From Promethearchaeota archaeon (lineage in GTDB: Archaea > Asgardarchaeota > Lokiarchaeia > Sigyniarchaeales > SOKP01), in the NCBI GenBank assembly GCA_019058245.1, contig JAHPZJ010000013.1, positions 319,166-383,165 of the forward strand: a DNA stretch of 64,000 bases, read 5' to 3'. The notes under the pieces were generated by a model. It was not told the origin of the DNA. It made no database searches and was given only the letters and a program-made list of their open reading frames with translations. The position numbers were made by a program, and so were the translations under genes. The number at the start of each line of letters is the position of its first letter. Within the stretch, counting starts at the first letter, position 1. Shown here in pieces: positions 33,113 through 42,335 of the stretch.

Positions 33113-35506
33113 ATGGCTGAAAAAACTGTAGAAATTAATATTGATGGTATTGTTCAAGGTGTAGGATTCCGTCCATTTTTATTTAATTTAGCAAGATTTT
33201 TAGGATTAAAAGGTTTTATTTTAAACCGAGGAAATGCAGGAGTTCGTCTTATACTTCAAGGAAATGATGATAAAATAAATGAATTTATTGAAAATATAGA
33301 TAAAAGTGCTCCTAAAATATCTTATATTGAGAATATAAGCACTAGAGATATAGAAAATCAAAGCAAATATTATGATTTAACAATTCGACCAAGCGAACAA
33401 GGTAGGGGTATAAGTCTTACATTACCACCAGATATTGCAATTTGTAATAACTGCCTAAATGAAATGAGAAATCAAGATAAAAAACGATTCTATAGATATC
33501 CTTTTATAGCATGTGCTCAATGTGGTCCACGTTTTACAACTGTAAATGAATTATCATATGATAGAGAAAGGACTACAATGAAAAGTTTTCCATTTTGTAA
33601 ATCGTGTCAAAATGATTATTCAGACTTTAATAATAGAAGATTTCATGCCCAAACTTTTGCATGTTCTGTTTGCGGTCCAAATTATGAACTATATGACAAG
33701 AATAGAACAAAGATTATAAAATCATCAATAGAAGAGATATTGATAGAAGTCACAAATAGAATAAATAATGGTGAAGTAATTGCTATTAAAGGAATTGGTG
33801 GCGTTCACTTAGTATGTCAGGCAGATAACGATGATACTATTTTAGAACTTAGGTCAAGGAAAGGTGGAAGAAAATATAAACCGTTTGCATTAATGATTCC
33901 AAATTTGAAACTAATCGAAAAAGAATTCAATATCTCTCAAGAAGAGAGAGAAATGCTATTATCATTTCGTAGACCAATTGTATTATTGGAACGTAAAGAG
34001 AAGATAGCAACTTCTATAATAAGTGATTGGGTAGCTCCTGGACTAAACAATGTAGGGTTCATGCTCCCATATACGGGGATTCATTATTTATTATTTGATT
34101 TAATCGGGAATAAACCCTTAGTTTACACAAGTGGTAATAGATCAAATATTCCAATGGGAATTGACAATAATACTATTTTTAAGCAATTAAATGAATTAGC
34201 AGATGGATTTTTATTACATAATCGAGAAATTTGTCAGAGAGCTGATGATAGTGTTTTAAGAGTTCATAATAATAAAATAAAATTAATTAGACGATCAAGA
34301 GGTTTTGTTCCAGAATATTTACCATTACCTTTTGAAGTTGAGATACCTGGAGCATTAGCTACCGGCCCTGAATTAGCAGTTACAGGAGCAATTTTACGTA
34401 GAAATCGAATATTTCCTACTCAATATATTGGAAATGTTACTCACTTAGAAACATATAACTTTCTGGAAGATGCTCTGTTTCACATGAAAAATCTCCTACA
34501 AATTAAGAATTCAGAATTAGAATTTATTGTCTGCGATGCACATCCTTCTTTTATAACAACAAAATTAGGTACTGATTTAGCAAATCAATTTAAAATTCCT
34601 TTATACTCAGTACAACATCATTACGCCCATATTTTAAGTCTTATGGCGGAAAATGAAATTGAAATAGATAAAAAAATCATAGGTATAAGTACTGATGGTG
34701 TTGGTTATGGAGATGATGGTAATATTTGGGGCGGAGAGATTTTGCTTTGTTCTTACAATAATTATATAAGGCTAGGATCATTACAATATCAACCAATGGT
34801 AGGAGGAGATCGTTGTACAAAATATCCTGCTAGGATGGTTGCTTCAATCATACTTAATACTTTAAATACGGACGAATCTTTAAAAATCTTCAAAAAAATA
34901 GGAATACAAAATGATTTAGAATATAAAGAAAATGAATTAAGTATTTTAATTTCTCAATTCAATAATGCCAATCAAAAATTTCCATCAGAAAATATACCTT
35001 TATCAAGTTCAACTGGTAGAATATTTGATAGTGTATCTTATCTTTTAGGAGCAGCAAAAATAAAAACATATAGAGGAGAACCTGCGATGAGACTTGAAAG
35101 TTTAGCTTCAAGAGGGAATCCAAATAATATAAATTTTAAGATTGAATATTATAAAAAAAATGGATTATATATAATTAATACATCAAAAATAATAATTGAT
35201 GTTCTTACTCTACTTGAAGATTCAAAAAATAATCGAAGCGATATTGCAGCAAAATTTCAAATTGAACTAGGAAATGCATTTGCAGAAGTTGCTATAGAAG
35301 TTGCTAAAGAACACCAAGTAGAGTGTATAGGATTAACTGGTGGTGTAGCATATAATTACTCATTTTCGAAAATTATTAAAGAAAAAGTGAATAATAAAGG
35401 ATTTTTATTTTTAGAACATAATTTAACAGCTCCGGGAGATGCTGGCATAAGTACAGGACAATTAATTGGTGGTATTTTTAAATATCTCAAAAACTATAGG
35501 ATCTAA
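33113..35506 (+). CDS. hypF: Carbamoyltransferase HypF
   Basis: In this 797-residue protein the acylphosphatase domain (about 1-95) has GVGFRPF. The zinc-finger part has CNNCLNEM, CAQCGPRF, CKSCQND and CSVCGPNY. A YrdC-like nucleotide domain follows (about 205-400), then a Kae1-like domain with HHYAHILSLM and DGVGYGDDG. HypF transfers the carbamoyl group of carbamoyl phosphate to the C-terminal Cys of HypE. All expected domains and motifs are present, and the length is typical. It follows the hypE-hypD pair on the same strand with the broken phospholipase-like gene in between. hypA and hypB are not in the window. Confidence 0.95.
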   Translation: MAEKTVEINIDGIVQGVGFRPFLFNLARFLGLKGFILNRGNAGVRLILQGNDDKINEFIENIDKSAPKISYIENISTRDIENQSKYYDLTIRPSEQGRGISLTLPPDIAICNNCLNEMRNQDKKRFYRYPFIACAQCGPRFTTVNELSYDRERTTMKSFPFCKSCQNDYSDFNNRRFHAQTFACSVCGPNYELYDKNRTKIIKSSIEEILIEVTNRINNGEVIAIKGIGGVHLVCQADNDDTILELRSRKGGRKYKPFALMIPNLKLIEKEFNISQEEREMLLSFRRPIVLLERKEKIATSIISDWVAPGLNNVGFMLPYTGIHYLLFDLIGNKPLVYTSGNRSNIPMGIDNNTIFKQLNELADGFLLHNREICQRADDSVLRVHNNKIKLIRRSRGFVPEYLPLPFEVEIPGALATGPELAVTGAILRRNRIFPTQYIGNVTHLETYNFLEDALFHMKNLLQIKNSELEFIVCDAHPSFITTKLGTDLANQFKIPLYSVQHHYAHILSLMAENEIEIDKKIIGISTDGVGYGDDGNIWGGEILLCSYNNYIRLGSLQYQPMVGGDRCTKYPARMVASIILNTLNTDESLKIFKKIGIQNDLEYKENELSILISQFNNANQKFPSENIPLSSSTGRIFDSVSYLLGAAKIKTYRGEPAMRLESLASRGNPNNINFKIEYYKKNGLYIINTSKIIIDVLTLLEDSKNNRSDIAAKFQIELGNAFAEVAIEVAKEHQVECIGLTGGVAYNYSFSKIIKEKVNNKGFLFLEHNLTAPGDAGISTGQLIGGIFKYLKNYRI

Positions 35507-35576
35507 CAAAAGCTATTGTATTATTTAAGGAATATACTCTTATTGTTTAGAATACATAAAATAAAAACTAAAGAAA

Positions 35577-37100
35577 TCAAATTCTACTTTTTACAATTGA
35601 ATCTTCTAATTGTGCCAACTTTTGGAGAGATTTGAGAGGATAATTACCTGTTAAACATGCTAAGCATAATTCATTTTTAGTTTTTCCAATAGCTTGAGTT
35701 AAATTATCTATTGTTTGATATACCAATGAATCTGCTCCGATAACTTGTTGAATCGCTTTCAAATAATTATCACCATGCTGTAATTGAAGCCTTCCTGCAA
35801 TTAATTCATTCTTAGTAGGGAAATCAATACCCATATAACATGGACTTATAATTGGAGGGCAACTTATTCTTAAATGTACACGTTTTGCTCCTCCTTTTTC
35901 TCTTAATAATGATACTATTTGTTGAGTTGTCGTTCCCCTCACAATTGAATCATCTAATAGAATAACGTCTTTATCTTTAACAATATTCTTTATCGGATTT
36001 AATTTGTCTTTTACAGCAATTTTGCGTTTTGATTGACCAGGCATAATAAATGTTCTATGTACATATCGATTTTTCATTAATCCTTCTATATAAGGGAGCT
36101 TTGCTTCTTTAGCATAACCCACAGCAACACTTCGACCTGAATCCGGAACTGGAACCACAATTGCATTATTATATATCTCAGGATTTTTCAAAATAGGATC
36201 ATTTTTGGCTAAATTAATCCCTAATTGTAATCTTGCTTCAGCAACTGAGACATTATCGAGAATAGAATCTGGTCGTGCGAAATATACATATTCAAATTGA
36301 CAAATAGCGGTTCTGTGAGAATTAATTATAAGTTCTGAATGAATATCTTTTTGATGGCTCAAATGTACAATTTCTCCTGGTTTTACATCTCTTAAAAAGA
36401 ATCCACCAACACTATCAATAGCACAAGATTCAGATGCAACAAAATATAGGTTTCTTTGTTCAGTTTTTAATTCCCCTATACATAAAGGCTTAAATCCTAA
36501 AGGATCTCTAATAGCATAAATATCACCCTTAGAAGTCATCAAGATTAAGGAATAGGAGCCATCTAATAGTTTACTTGTTAGCTTAAGGATCTCAGGCCAA
36601 TCCTCGGTTCCTAAAGCAATTGATCCAATTAATTGAGCTAAGACCTCAGTATCGGTATCAGTGATAAATATACGTCCCATTTCATCCATTCTTTTTTTAA
36701 TCTCGTCAAAATTAGCTATAGTTCCATTGAACGCCATAGAAAATTCAATTTCATTATTCTTAAAATGAAATGGTTGCATATAAAGAGAAGAGTTAAATCC
36801 TACTGCTCCAGTTGTTGCATATCTGTTATGTCCAATACCTACATTTCCCCAATACTGTGAAATAATTTTTTCCTTTAATACTTTTGAAACTAATCCATTC
36901 TTTTTATATGTAAATATATTTCCACCAGTTTTTAAAAGAGATATCCCTGTAGATTCTTGTCCCCGATGCTGTAAAGCAATTAATCCTCGATACAAGAAAT
37001 TTGAGACAGAATATCCAATGTCATCGCAAGTTACGCCAAAAATAGCACAATGCTCTCTTGGTTTTTCTCTCATTTGTCTTATTCTTCTTACTTTTAACAT
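35577..37100 (-). CDS. purF: Amidophosphoribosyltransferase PurF
   Basis: This 507-residue enzyme catalyses the first step of de novo purine synthesis (PRPP + glutamine to phosphoribosylamine). EHCAIFGV near residue 18 gives the nucleophilic Cys after a short propeptide. GHNRYATTG and NGTIAN are the glutaminase loops. VILLDDSIVRGTTT is the PRPP-binding motif. SCLACLTG-like sequence near the C-terminus (LCLACLTGNYP) is the usual cysteine region of Fe-S type PurF. A start at 37100 or at the internal ATG 37073 is possible. It is not linked by function to the neighbouring redox genes. Confidence 0.95.
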   Translation of the reverse strand: MLKVRRIRQMREKPREHCAIFGVTCDDIGYSVSNFLYRGLIALQHRGQESTGISLLKTGGNIFTYKKNGLVSKVLKEKIISQYWGNVGIGHNRYATTGAVGFNSSLYMQPFHFKNNEIEFSMAFNGTIANFDEIKKRMDEMGRIFITDTDTEVLAQLIGSIALGTEDWPEILKLTSKLLDGSYSLILMTSKGDIYAIRDPLGFKPLCIGELKTEQRNLYFVASESCAIDSVGGFFLRDVKPGEIVHLSHQKDIHSELIINSHRTAICQFEYVYFARPDSILDNVSVAEARLQLGINLAKNDPILKNPEIYNNAIVVPVPDSGRSVAVGYAKEAKLPYIEGLMKNRYVHRTFIMPGQSKRKIAVKDKLNPIKNIVKDKDVILLDDSIVRGTTTQQIVSLLREKGGAKRVHLRISCPPIISPCYMGIDFPTKNELIAGRLQLQHGDNYLKAIQQVIGADSLVYQTIDNLTQAIGKTKNELCLACLTGNYPLKSLQKLAQLEDSIVKSRI

Positions 37101-37199
37101 GATTTTAGATTTTTTGAGAGAATCAGTTATAATATCTTCAATTAATTTAAATCATATAAAATTTTTAATTATTAGTTTAATAGAATATAAAATCTTTTT

Positions 37200-37895
37200 A
37201 TGATAAAATTGTCAATGAGTAATTGTGATTCTAATTCAGTTGCAATAATAATTCTAATTGGGGGTAAAAGCACTCGATTTGGAAAAGATAAAGGTCTTTT
37301 CGAATTTAATGGGAAGCCATTGATATCTTATCAATTAGACACGTTAAAACAAGGAAATTATGATATCTTTTTAGTTGCTCATTCCTCAGAGCAAGTTCAA
37401 AATTATGTCGATAATATCGATATTTCTCAAATTATGGCATTTATTATCGATGCAGATTTTTTAATCTCAGATTCCAATAAGCGAACTCCATTGTTAGGAA
37501 TTTACTCCGGATTTAAAGAATTACAAAATCTTGGATATCAAAAATCTCTTGTAATACCATGCGATATACCTCTAATTAATCTCGATGTTGTTAAATTAAT
37601 AATAAGAGAATCTTATGAATATGATTGCTGTATTCCTAGCTGGGAAAACCATCTTTTAGAGCCATTATTTGCAGTATATTCTATTGAGAAAACCTTGATA
37701 AAAGCAGAAAAGAATCTTAAAGAAGAAAATTACAAATTGATTAATTTATTGGATGATGATTGGAAAATTAACTATCTTTCCATTGAGAAAATTATCTCTA
37801 GTATAGACAATGAATTATTCTCGTTTATTAATATAAATAAGCAGCCTGATTTAAAAAAATTGAAAAAAAAAATAGATTTTAGCAAGAATTTTTAA
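37200..37895 (+). CDS. mobA: Molybdenum cofactor guanylyltransferase MobA-like
   Basis: In this 231-residue protein the nucleotidyltransferase motif LIGGKSTRFGKDKG is the GTP-binding loop of MobA, followed by NGKPLISYQL and VIPCDIPLIN. It would add GMP to molybdopterin to make the cofactor of molybdenum or tungsten enzymes. A suitable client is formylmethanofuran dehydrogenase, whose A subunit is encoded 1.4 kb further on. The gene starts at ATG 37200, with 37215 as an alternative. It is divergent from purF. Confidence 0.88.
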   Translation: MIKLSMSNCDSNSVAIIILIGGKSTRFGKDKGLFEFNGKPLISYQLDTLKQGNYDIFLVAHSSEQVQNYVDNIDISQIMAFIIDADFLISDSNKRTPLLGIYSGFKELQNLGYQKSLVIPCDIPLINLDVVKLIIRESYEYDCCIPSWENHLLEPLFAVYSIEKTLIKAEKNLKEENYKLINLLDDDWKINYLSIEKIISSIDNELFSFININKQPDLKKLKKKIDFSKNF

Positions 37896-37906
37896 ATACT
37901 ATATTT

Positions 37907-38395
37907 TTAGAATCCATCTGGACCCATTATTCCCCCGATTAGTCCTAAAACCCCTCCCCCTAACATAAGATAAGTTCCAAGTGAGAGATCAATAAGTTCT
38001 CCACCGAGAGGTAAATCAAAGGGAATGATGCCTTCTACTAACGCTTTATCATACTTTAAAACTTCAACATATTTACCGATATTTGCTATATCTAAGATAC
38101 CATATACCGTAAGGATAAAATATACTGCAAATACAATTGCTAATATACCTCCAATTATACTAGGTACTCGACTCTTAACACCTAATATAATCAAAATTCC
38201 TGAAAGCATAACAATAATGAAAACAATTATCATTATAATAACGTCTATCTTAACATCTTCAAAAAATGTACCTATATTTAAGAATAATCCGAGATAATAA
38301 TAGTAGAACGATCCAGCAGAGGCAAATGAAAATACAAATGTGGCTACAAGTGTTATTATACCTCCAAGGATACATAAAATTTTTCCCGCACCCAT
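37907..38395 (-). CDS. Small four-helix membrane protein, unknown function
   Basis: In this 162-residue protein hydrophobic helices stand at about 5-38, 48-70, 75-98 and 140-160. The helices are Gly and Ile rich (GGIITLVATFVFSF; GLIGGIMGP near the end). An internal segment of about 35 residues between helices 3 and 4 is amphipathic. No family was recognised. It is convergent with mobA, with stops about 10 bases apart. Confidence 0.62.
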   Translation of the reverse strand: MGAGKILCILGGIITLVATFVFSFASAGSFYYYYLGLFLNIGTFFEDVKIDVIIMIIVFIIVMLSGILIILGVKSRVPSIIGGILAIVFAVYFILTVYGILDIANIGKYVEVLKYDKALVEGIIPFDLPLGGELIDLSLGTYLMLGGGVLGLIGGIMGPDGF

Positions 38396-38618
38396 TATAT
38401 GTTCACAATTTTTTATTTTGATTTTTTATTATAAATTAAATTACTTTATATATATAATTTGAATCTAATATGAAATTAAATTAGATGTTTTATAGGGTTA
38501 AGCTTTATAGTATCATATTAACTTATAGAATATGTAAATAATATTAATTCTACATATATAATATACTAAAACTTATTACTTTTAAAGACAAAAGCTAATT
38601 TTTCAGGATATAAGAAGA

Positions 38619-38996
38619 TTATTTTTCAATGTGTAACTCTTTTACAATATTCTGAACAGTGATTAATAACTCTTGCATTTTGAAGGGCTTATCTAAAAAT
38701 CCAGATGCCCCTAAGGATAAAGCCTTTTGCCTTACTGTCATATCTGCACTTGCAAAAATTATTTTCTCTTTTTTGTTCATTTCTAAAATTTCTACCATCG
38801 TATCTAATCCATTTTTTATCGGCATTCTATGATCCATTAGAATTAAATCAGGTTTTATATTAAGTTTTTTGTACTTCTCAATAGCGTCTTTTCCATTGAT
38901 TGCTATTTCAATTATCTCAAAACCACTTTCTTTCAATATTAAACTGTATAGTCTCTGTAGTGATTTATCATCATCGACGATAAAAATCTTAATCAT
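38619..38996 (-). CDS. Stand-alone response regulator receiver (CheY-like)
   Basis: In this 125-residue receiver domain FIVDDDKS at residues 5-12 holds the acidic pair. LILMDHRMP holds the phosphoacceptor Asp, FASAD the Ser/Thr, and LDKPF the Lys. There is no output domain. It could be a partner of the large PAS histidine kinase at 46964 or of other kinases, which here have no receiver of their own. It is monocistronic. Confidence 0.92.
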   Translation of the reverse strand: MIKIFIVDDDKSLQRLYSLILKESGFEIIEIAINGKDAIEKYKKLNIKPDLILMDHRMPIKNGLDTMVEILEMNKKEKIIFASADMTVRQKALSLGASGFLDKPFKMQELLITVQNIVKELHIEK

Positions 38997-39282
38997 TCAA
39001 TTGTACCTTTTCCTGATTAGTATCCAAAAAAAATTAAATTTCTTTTTAAAACCCTTAATCTATTATTCTGTAAGTTTAAAGTATTCAAAGAAGAACTTTT
39101 ATTTAAGTCTAGACATATACAAAAAAGTAGTAGATTTTATATAAAGAGAATTTCACTAATACTTTAAAATTTATAATAAATCTTTATAAAAATAATAGAT
39201 TCTTTTACATATTGGAATTATTCTAAATATTGGTAATTATAATTTAGAATTTTATTCACAGATATTACTTAGGAATATTACA

Positions 39283-41004
39283 ATGAAGGATTTAATAATT
39301 AAAAATGGCTTAGTTTATGACCCATTAAATAACATCGATGGAGAAAAAAAAGAAATTCACATTAAAGATGGAGTTATTGTAGAAAAGGTTAATGGAGACG
39401 CGAAAGTAATAGACGCATCTGGAATGATCATTATGCCTGGAGGAGTTGATATTCATGCGCATATCGCAGGTACTAAAGTAAATGCGGGTCGCTCATTTCG
39501 ACCAGAGGATAAACTTGATGGATTTAATGAGAAAAGAACTAAATTAACTCGAAGTGGTACTGGATGGTCAGTTCCCTCAACTTGGACAACTGGATATAGA
39601 TATGCGAGACTTGGATATACAACTGTAGTTGAACCCGCCATGCCGCTACTTAAAGCACGTCATACACATGAAGAATTTCTCGATACTCCAATAATAGACA
39701 AAGCAGCCTTTCCATTGTTCGGAAACAATTGGTTCGTAATGGAGTATATTAAAAAGAAAGATTATGAAAAGTTAGCTGCTTATATCGCTTGGATTTTAAA
39801 GGTAACTAAAGGATATGCTGTAAAGATAGTAAATCCTGGAGGTGTCGAGAATTGGGCTTGGGGAAAAAATGTAGAAAGCTTAGATTCTACTGTATTTCAT
39901 TTTGAAGTAACTCCAAGAGAAATATTAGAAAGCTTAGCAAAAGTTAATGAAATCCTCAAATTACCACATACTATTCATGTACATGCTAACAATTTAGGAC
40001 ATCCTGGTAATAAAGAACATACACTTGAAACTTTTAAAGCCGTTGAAAAAATTAAACCAAAAGATGGACGAAAATCAGCATTCCACTTAACTCATTGTCA
40101 GTTCAATGCATATGGGGGAACAAGCTGGGGAGATTTCGAATCTGGTGCAGCAGATATTGCTGAATATTTAAATTCGCATGATCATTTAACTGTAGACATG
40201 GGACAAGTAATTTTTGGAAAAGCAGCAACAACTACAATGACCGCGGACGGGCCGTGGGAATTCGCACTTCATCATATAGGAGGTACTTCAGCATGGGGCG
40301 CAAAACCAGGAATTAAGTGGATCAATGGGCAAGTAGAAGGAGAATCAGGATCAGGCATCGTACCTTATCAATTTAGTCCAAAAATCACTGTAAATGCGGT
40401 ACAATGGGCTATTGGATTGGAACTTGCACTTCTGATTAAGAATCCATGGCAAATTTATGTCACCACAGATCACCCTAATGGGGGTCCATTTACCTCGTAT
40501 CCACAGGTTGTTCGCTGGTTGATGGATAAAAAATCCAGGGACGATGTTCTTCTCAATCAATGTAGTAAAAGAGCATCAGAGAGAACTGAATTAAAGGATA
40601 TCGATCGGGAGTTAACATTAACCGAGATTTGCATAATGACAAGAGCCGGAACTGCGAAATGTTTAGGAATGAACGATCGAGGACATTTGGGAATTGGTGC
40701 TATAGGTGATGTTGCTATTTATAATTTAGATCCGAAAAAGATGGATGGACATGCCATAGAAAAAGCCTTTACGTTAGCAGCATATACCATAAAGGATGGA
40801 CAGATTGTCGTGAAGGATGGAGAGATCACCGCAACTCCTATGGGTACTACGATTTGTGCTGAAGGAAAGGTTGAAGAAAATGAAGTTGAAGCTTTAATAG
40901 CTGATGTTAAAACACACTGGCGTAACCATTATAGTATTAATTTCAACAATTATGCAATTGGAAACTATTATACTCCAAAAATGAAAATTATGAATGGAGC
41001 CTAA
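39283..41004 (+). CDS. fwdA: Formylmethanofuran dehydrogenase subunit A
   Basis: This 573-residue enzyme is of the amidohydrolase fold. DIHAHIAGTKVNAGR, KIVNPGG with the likely carboxylated Lys, HVHANNLG, LTHCQFNAYGG and TTDHPNGGPF match the metal-binding residues of FwdA. In the Fwd complex, subunit A makes formylmethanofuran from formate produced by subunit B. FwdB, C, D, F and G are not in this window, so A stands alone here. It is a known feature of some Asgard genomes to hold part of the C1 branch. The Mo/W cofactor gene mobA lies 1.4 kb upstream. It starts at ATG 39283. Confidence 0.94.
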   Translation: MKDLIIKNGLVYDPLNNIDGEKKEIHIKDGVIVEKVNGDAKVIDASGMIIMPGGVDIHAHIAGTKVNAGRSFRPEDKLDGFNEKRTKLTRSGTGWSVPSTWTTGYRYARLGYTTVVEPAMPLLKARHTHEEFLDTPIIDKAAFPLFGNNWFVMEYIKKKDYEKLAAYIAWILKVTKGYAVKIVNPGGVENWAWGKNVESLDSTVFHFEVTPREILESLAKVNEILKLPHTIHVHANNLGHPGNKEHTLETFKAVEKIKPKDGRKSAFHLTHCQFNAYGGTSWGDFESGAADIAEYLNSHDHLTVDMGQVIFGKAATTTMTADGPWEFALHHIGGTSAWGAKPGIKWINGQVEGESGSGIVPYQFSPKITVNAVQWAIGLELALLIKNPWQIYVTTDHPNGGPFTSYPQVVRWLMDKKSRDDVLLNQCSKRASERTELKDIDRELTLTEICIMTRAGTAKCLGMNDRGHLGIGAIGDVAIYNLDPKKMDGHAIEKAFTLAAYTIKDGQIVVKDGEITATPMGTTICAEGKVEENEVEALIADVKTHWRNHYSINFNNYAIGNYYTPKMKIMNGA

Positions 41005-41070
41005 TTTTTTATTTATACTTTTATTTTAGTTAATAGTATTAAATCAATAAAATCATTAAATTCAGATTTA

Positions 41071-41322
41071 TTAGATTTTAGAAGAATTTTGTAATTTTTT
41101 GAAATAATGATGGATGTTCTTATCACTTGAAATTTTATCTGTTCCTTTTTCCTCAGAAACATAAATTTTTAGTAGACTCGTTTTTTGTTTTAAATTCTCA
41201 CTAACTTCTCTTACAACTTGTGTGTATAATCGTACGTAGGGATCTATCGGCATTGAATGTTCTTTATTATCGGTTTGATTGAATTTATCCTTTTCCTCTT
41301 TCATATCTCTTTTTTTTGTCAT
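41071..41322 (-). CDS. Small charged hypothetical protein
   Basis: This 83-residue protein is very rich in Lys and Glu in its first 30 residues (MTKKRDMKEEKDK). It then has an amphipathic helix (YTQVVREVSENLKQKTSLL). No cysteines, signal or membrane segment are present. It is convergent with fwdA. The open frame and amphipathic pattern favour a real gene, but no function can be given. Confidence 0.45.
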   Translation of the reverse strand: MTKKRDMKEEKDKFNQTDNKEHSMPIDPYVRLYTQVVREVSENLKQKTSLLKIYVSEEKGTDKISSDKNIHHYFKKLQNSSKI

Positions 41323-41646
41323 AATTAGTTATAATTTTTATTGTGAATTCAATTGATTCAAATAAAATCCGTATAATTCTCTATGTAACTTAATTTCAAA
41401 TTCATCTTATTAATGAGTCTGGTAAATTTTTGAAATAAAAATGAGTTAAAAGTTATTTTTGATTATTTTACTTTATCCTTAGTAATATAATAGTAAAATC
41501 CAATTATTTTTAATTAAGTATGTGAATGAGAATATCTTTATCTTAGTTGCAAAAGAATATTTTCCTTATTTTAATCTAAAAATAATTATTTTTATATGTA
41601 TTAAAGCTTCTTCTCTTGAATTAGGCAAAGAAAATTATAAGCTCTA
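41323..41646. other. Intergenic stretch
   Basis: These 324 bases are AT-rich and hold no recognised element. A 65-codon plus-strand frame beginning at 41522 enters the end of the regulator and looks non-coding. Confidence 0.4.
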
Positions 41647-42303
41647 TTATACTGAGAAAAAATCTTCATGTAAAAAATATAATATTCTTTTAGATACTTT
41701 TTTTTCAAAAGTAATGTGAACTTGTGTTAGCAACTCTAGGTATTTAGCCACAGTATTAATATGCATTTTTAATTCTTTTGAAAGTTGAGTTTTTGTAATT
41801 CCATAATCAAATTTTTTCAAATATTCAATTATTTCCCTGCTTTTTTCTTTTGATGTTAAATATCTTAACTTTTTGTCTTTAAGATTGTATTTAAAGTCAA
41901 AATAAATATCGTGATTCTCTATTTTCACTGTTTTTACAAAATTAAATTTTAATAGAATTTTAAGATGCCATACAACCACATGATTACTAATCTTGAGCTC
42001 TCGAATGATTCTATTGAAATAAACTCCTGGATTTAATACAATAAATTCATAAATGAGTTTTCTTTTTTGATTTTTTAAGATATCTTCCCTTGACAATTTT
42101 GAACCTTCAACAATTATCTTTTTTCTAACTAAAGATCTCAAAATTTCCTCGATACCACTTATATTAATGTTTCTTGAAGCTGTTCTAAATCGAGTAATAA
42201 TAAAAGGAATAATTTCATTTATATTGAAATATCTATTTTTGTCTAAATATTCCTTAACAACATCTAAAACGAGTTTTTCCTGTTCTAATAATTCAATAAG
42301 CAT
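41647..42303 (-). CDS. Transcription regulator with two winged-helix domains
   Basis: In this 218-residue protein a winged helix lies at about 85-145 (NRIIRELKISNHVVVWHLKILLKFNFV, the ArsR/MarR-like recognition region), and another at about 155-210 (TKTQLSKELKMHINTVAKYLELL). The N-terminal 70 residues are also helical and may be a dimer part. No ligand motif is visible. It lies just upstream of the secreted-protein pair in map order but is read away from it in the same direction, after a 32-base gap from the gene at 42336, and could share its transcript. Confidence 0.75.
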   Translation of the reverse strand: MLIELLEQEKLVLDVVKEYLDKNRYFNINEIIPFIITRFRTASRNINISGIEEILRSLVRKKIIVEGSKLSREDILKNQKRKLIYEFIVLNPGVYFNRIIRELKISNHVVVWHLKILLKFNFVKTVKIENHDIYFDFKYNLKDKKLRYLTSKEKSREIIEYLKKFDYGITKTQLSKELKMHINTVAKYLELLTQVHITFEKKVSKRILYFLHEDFFSV

Positions 42304-42335
42304 AACTTAGAAAGCCTCTACTAGTTTCACCTATT

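Noticed and set aside
41522..41719. 65-codon plus-strand frame
   Set aside because: It runs into the regulator gene on the other strand, and its codon pattern looks random.
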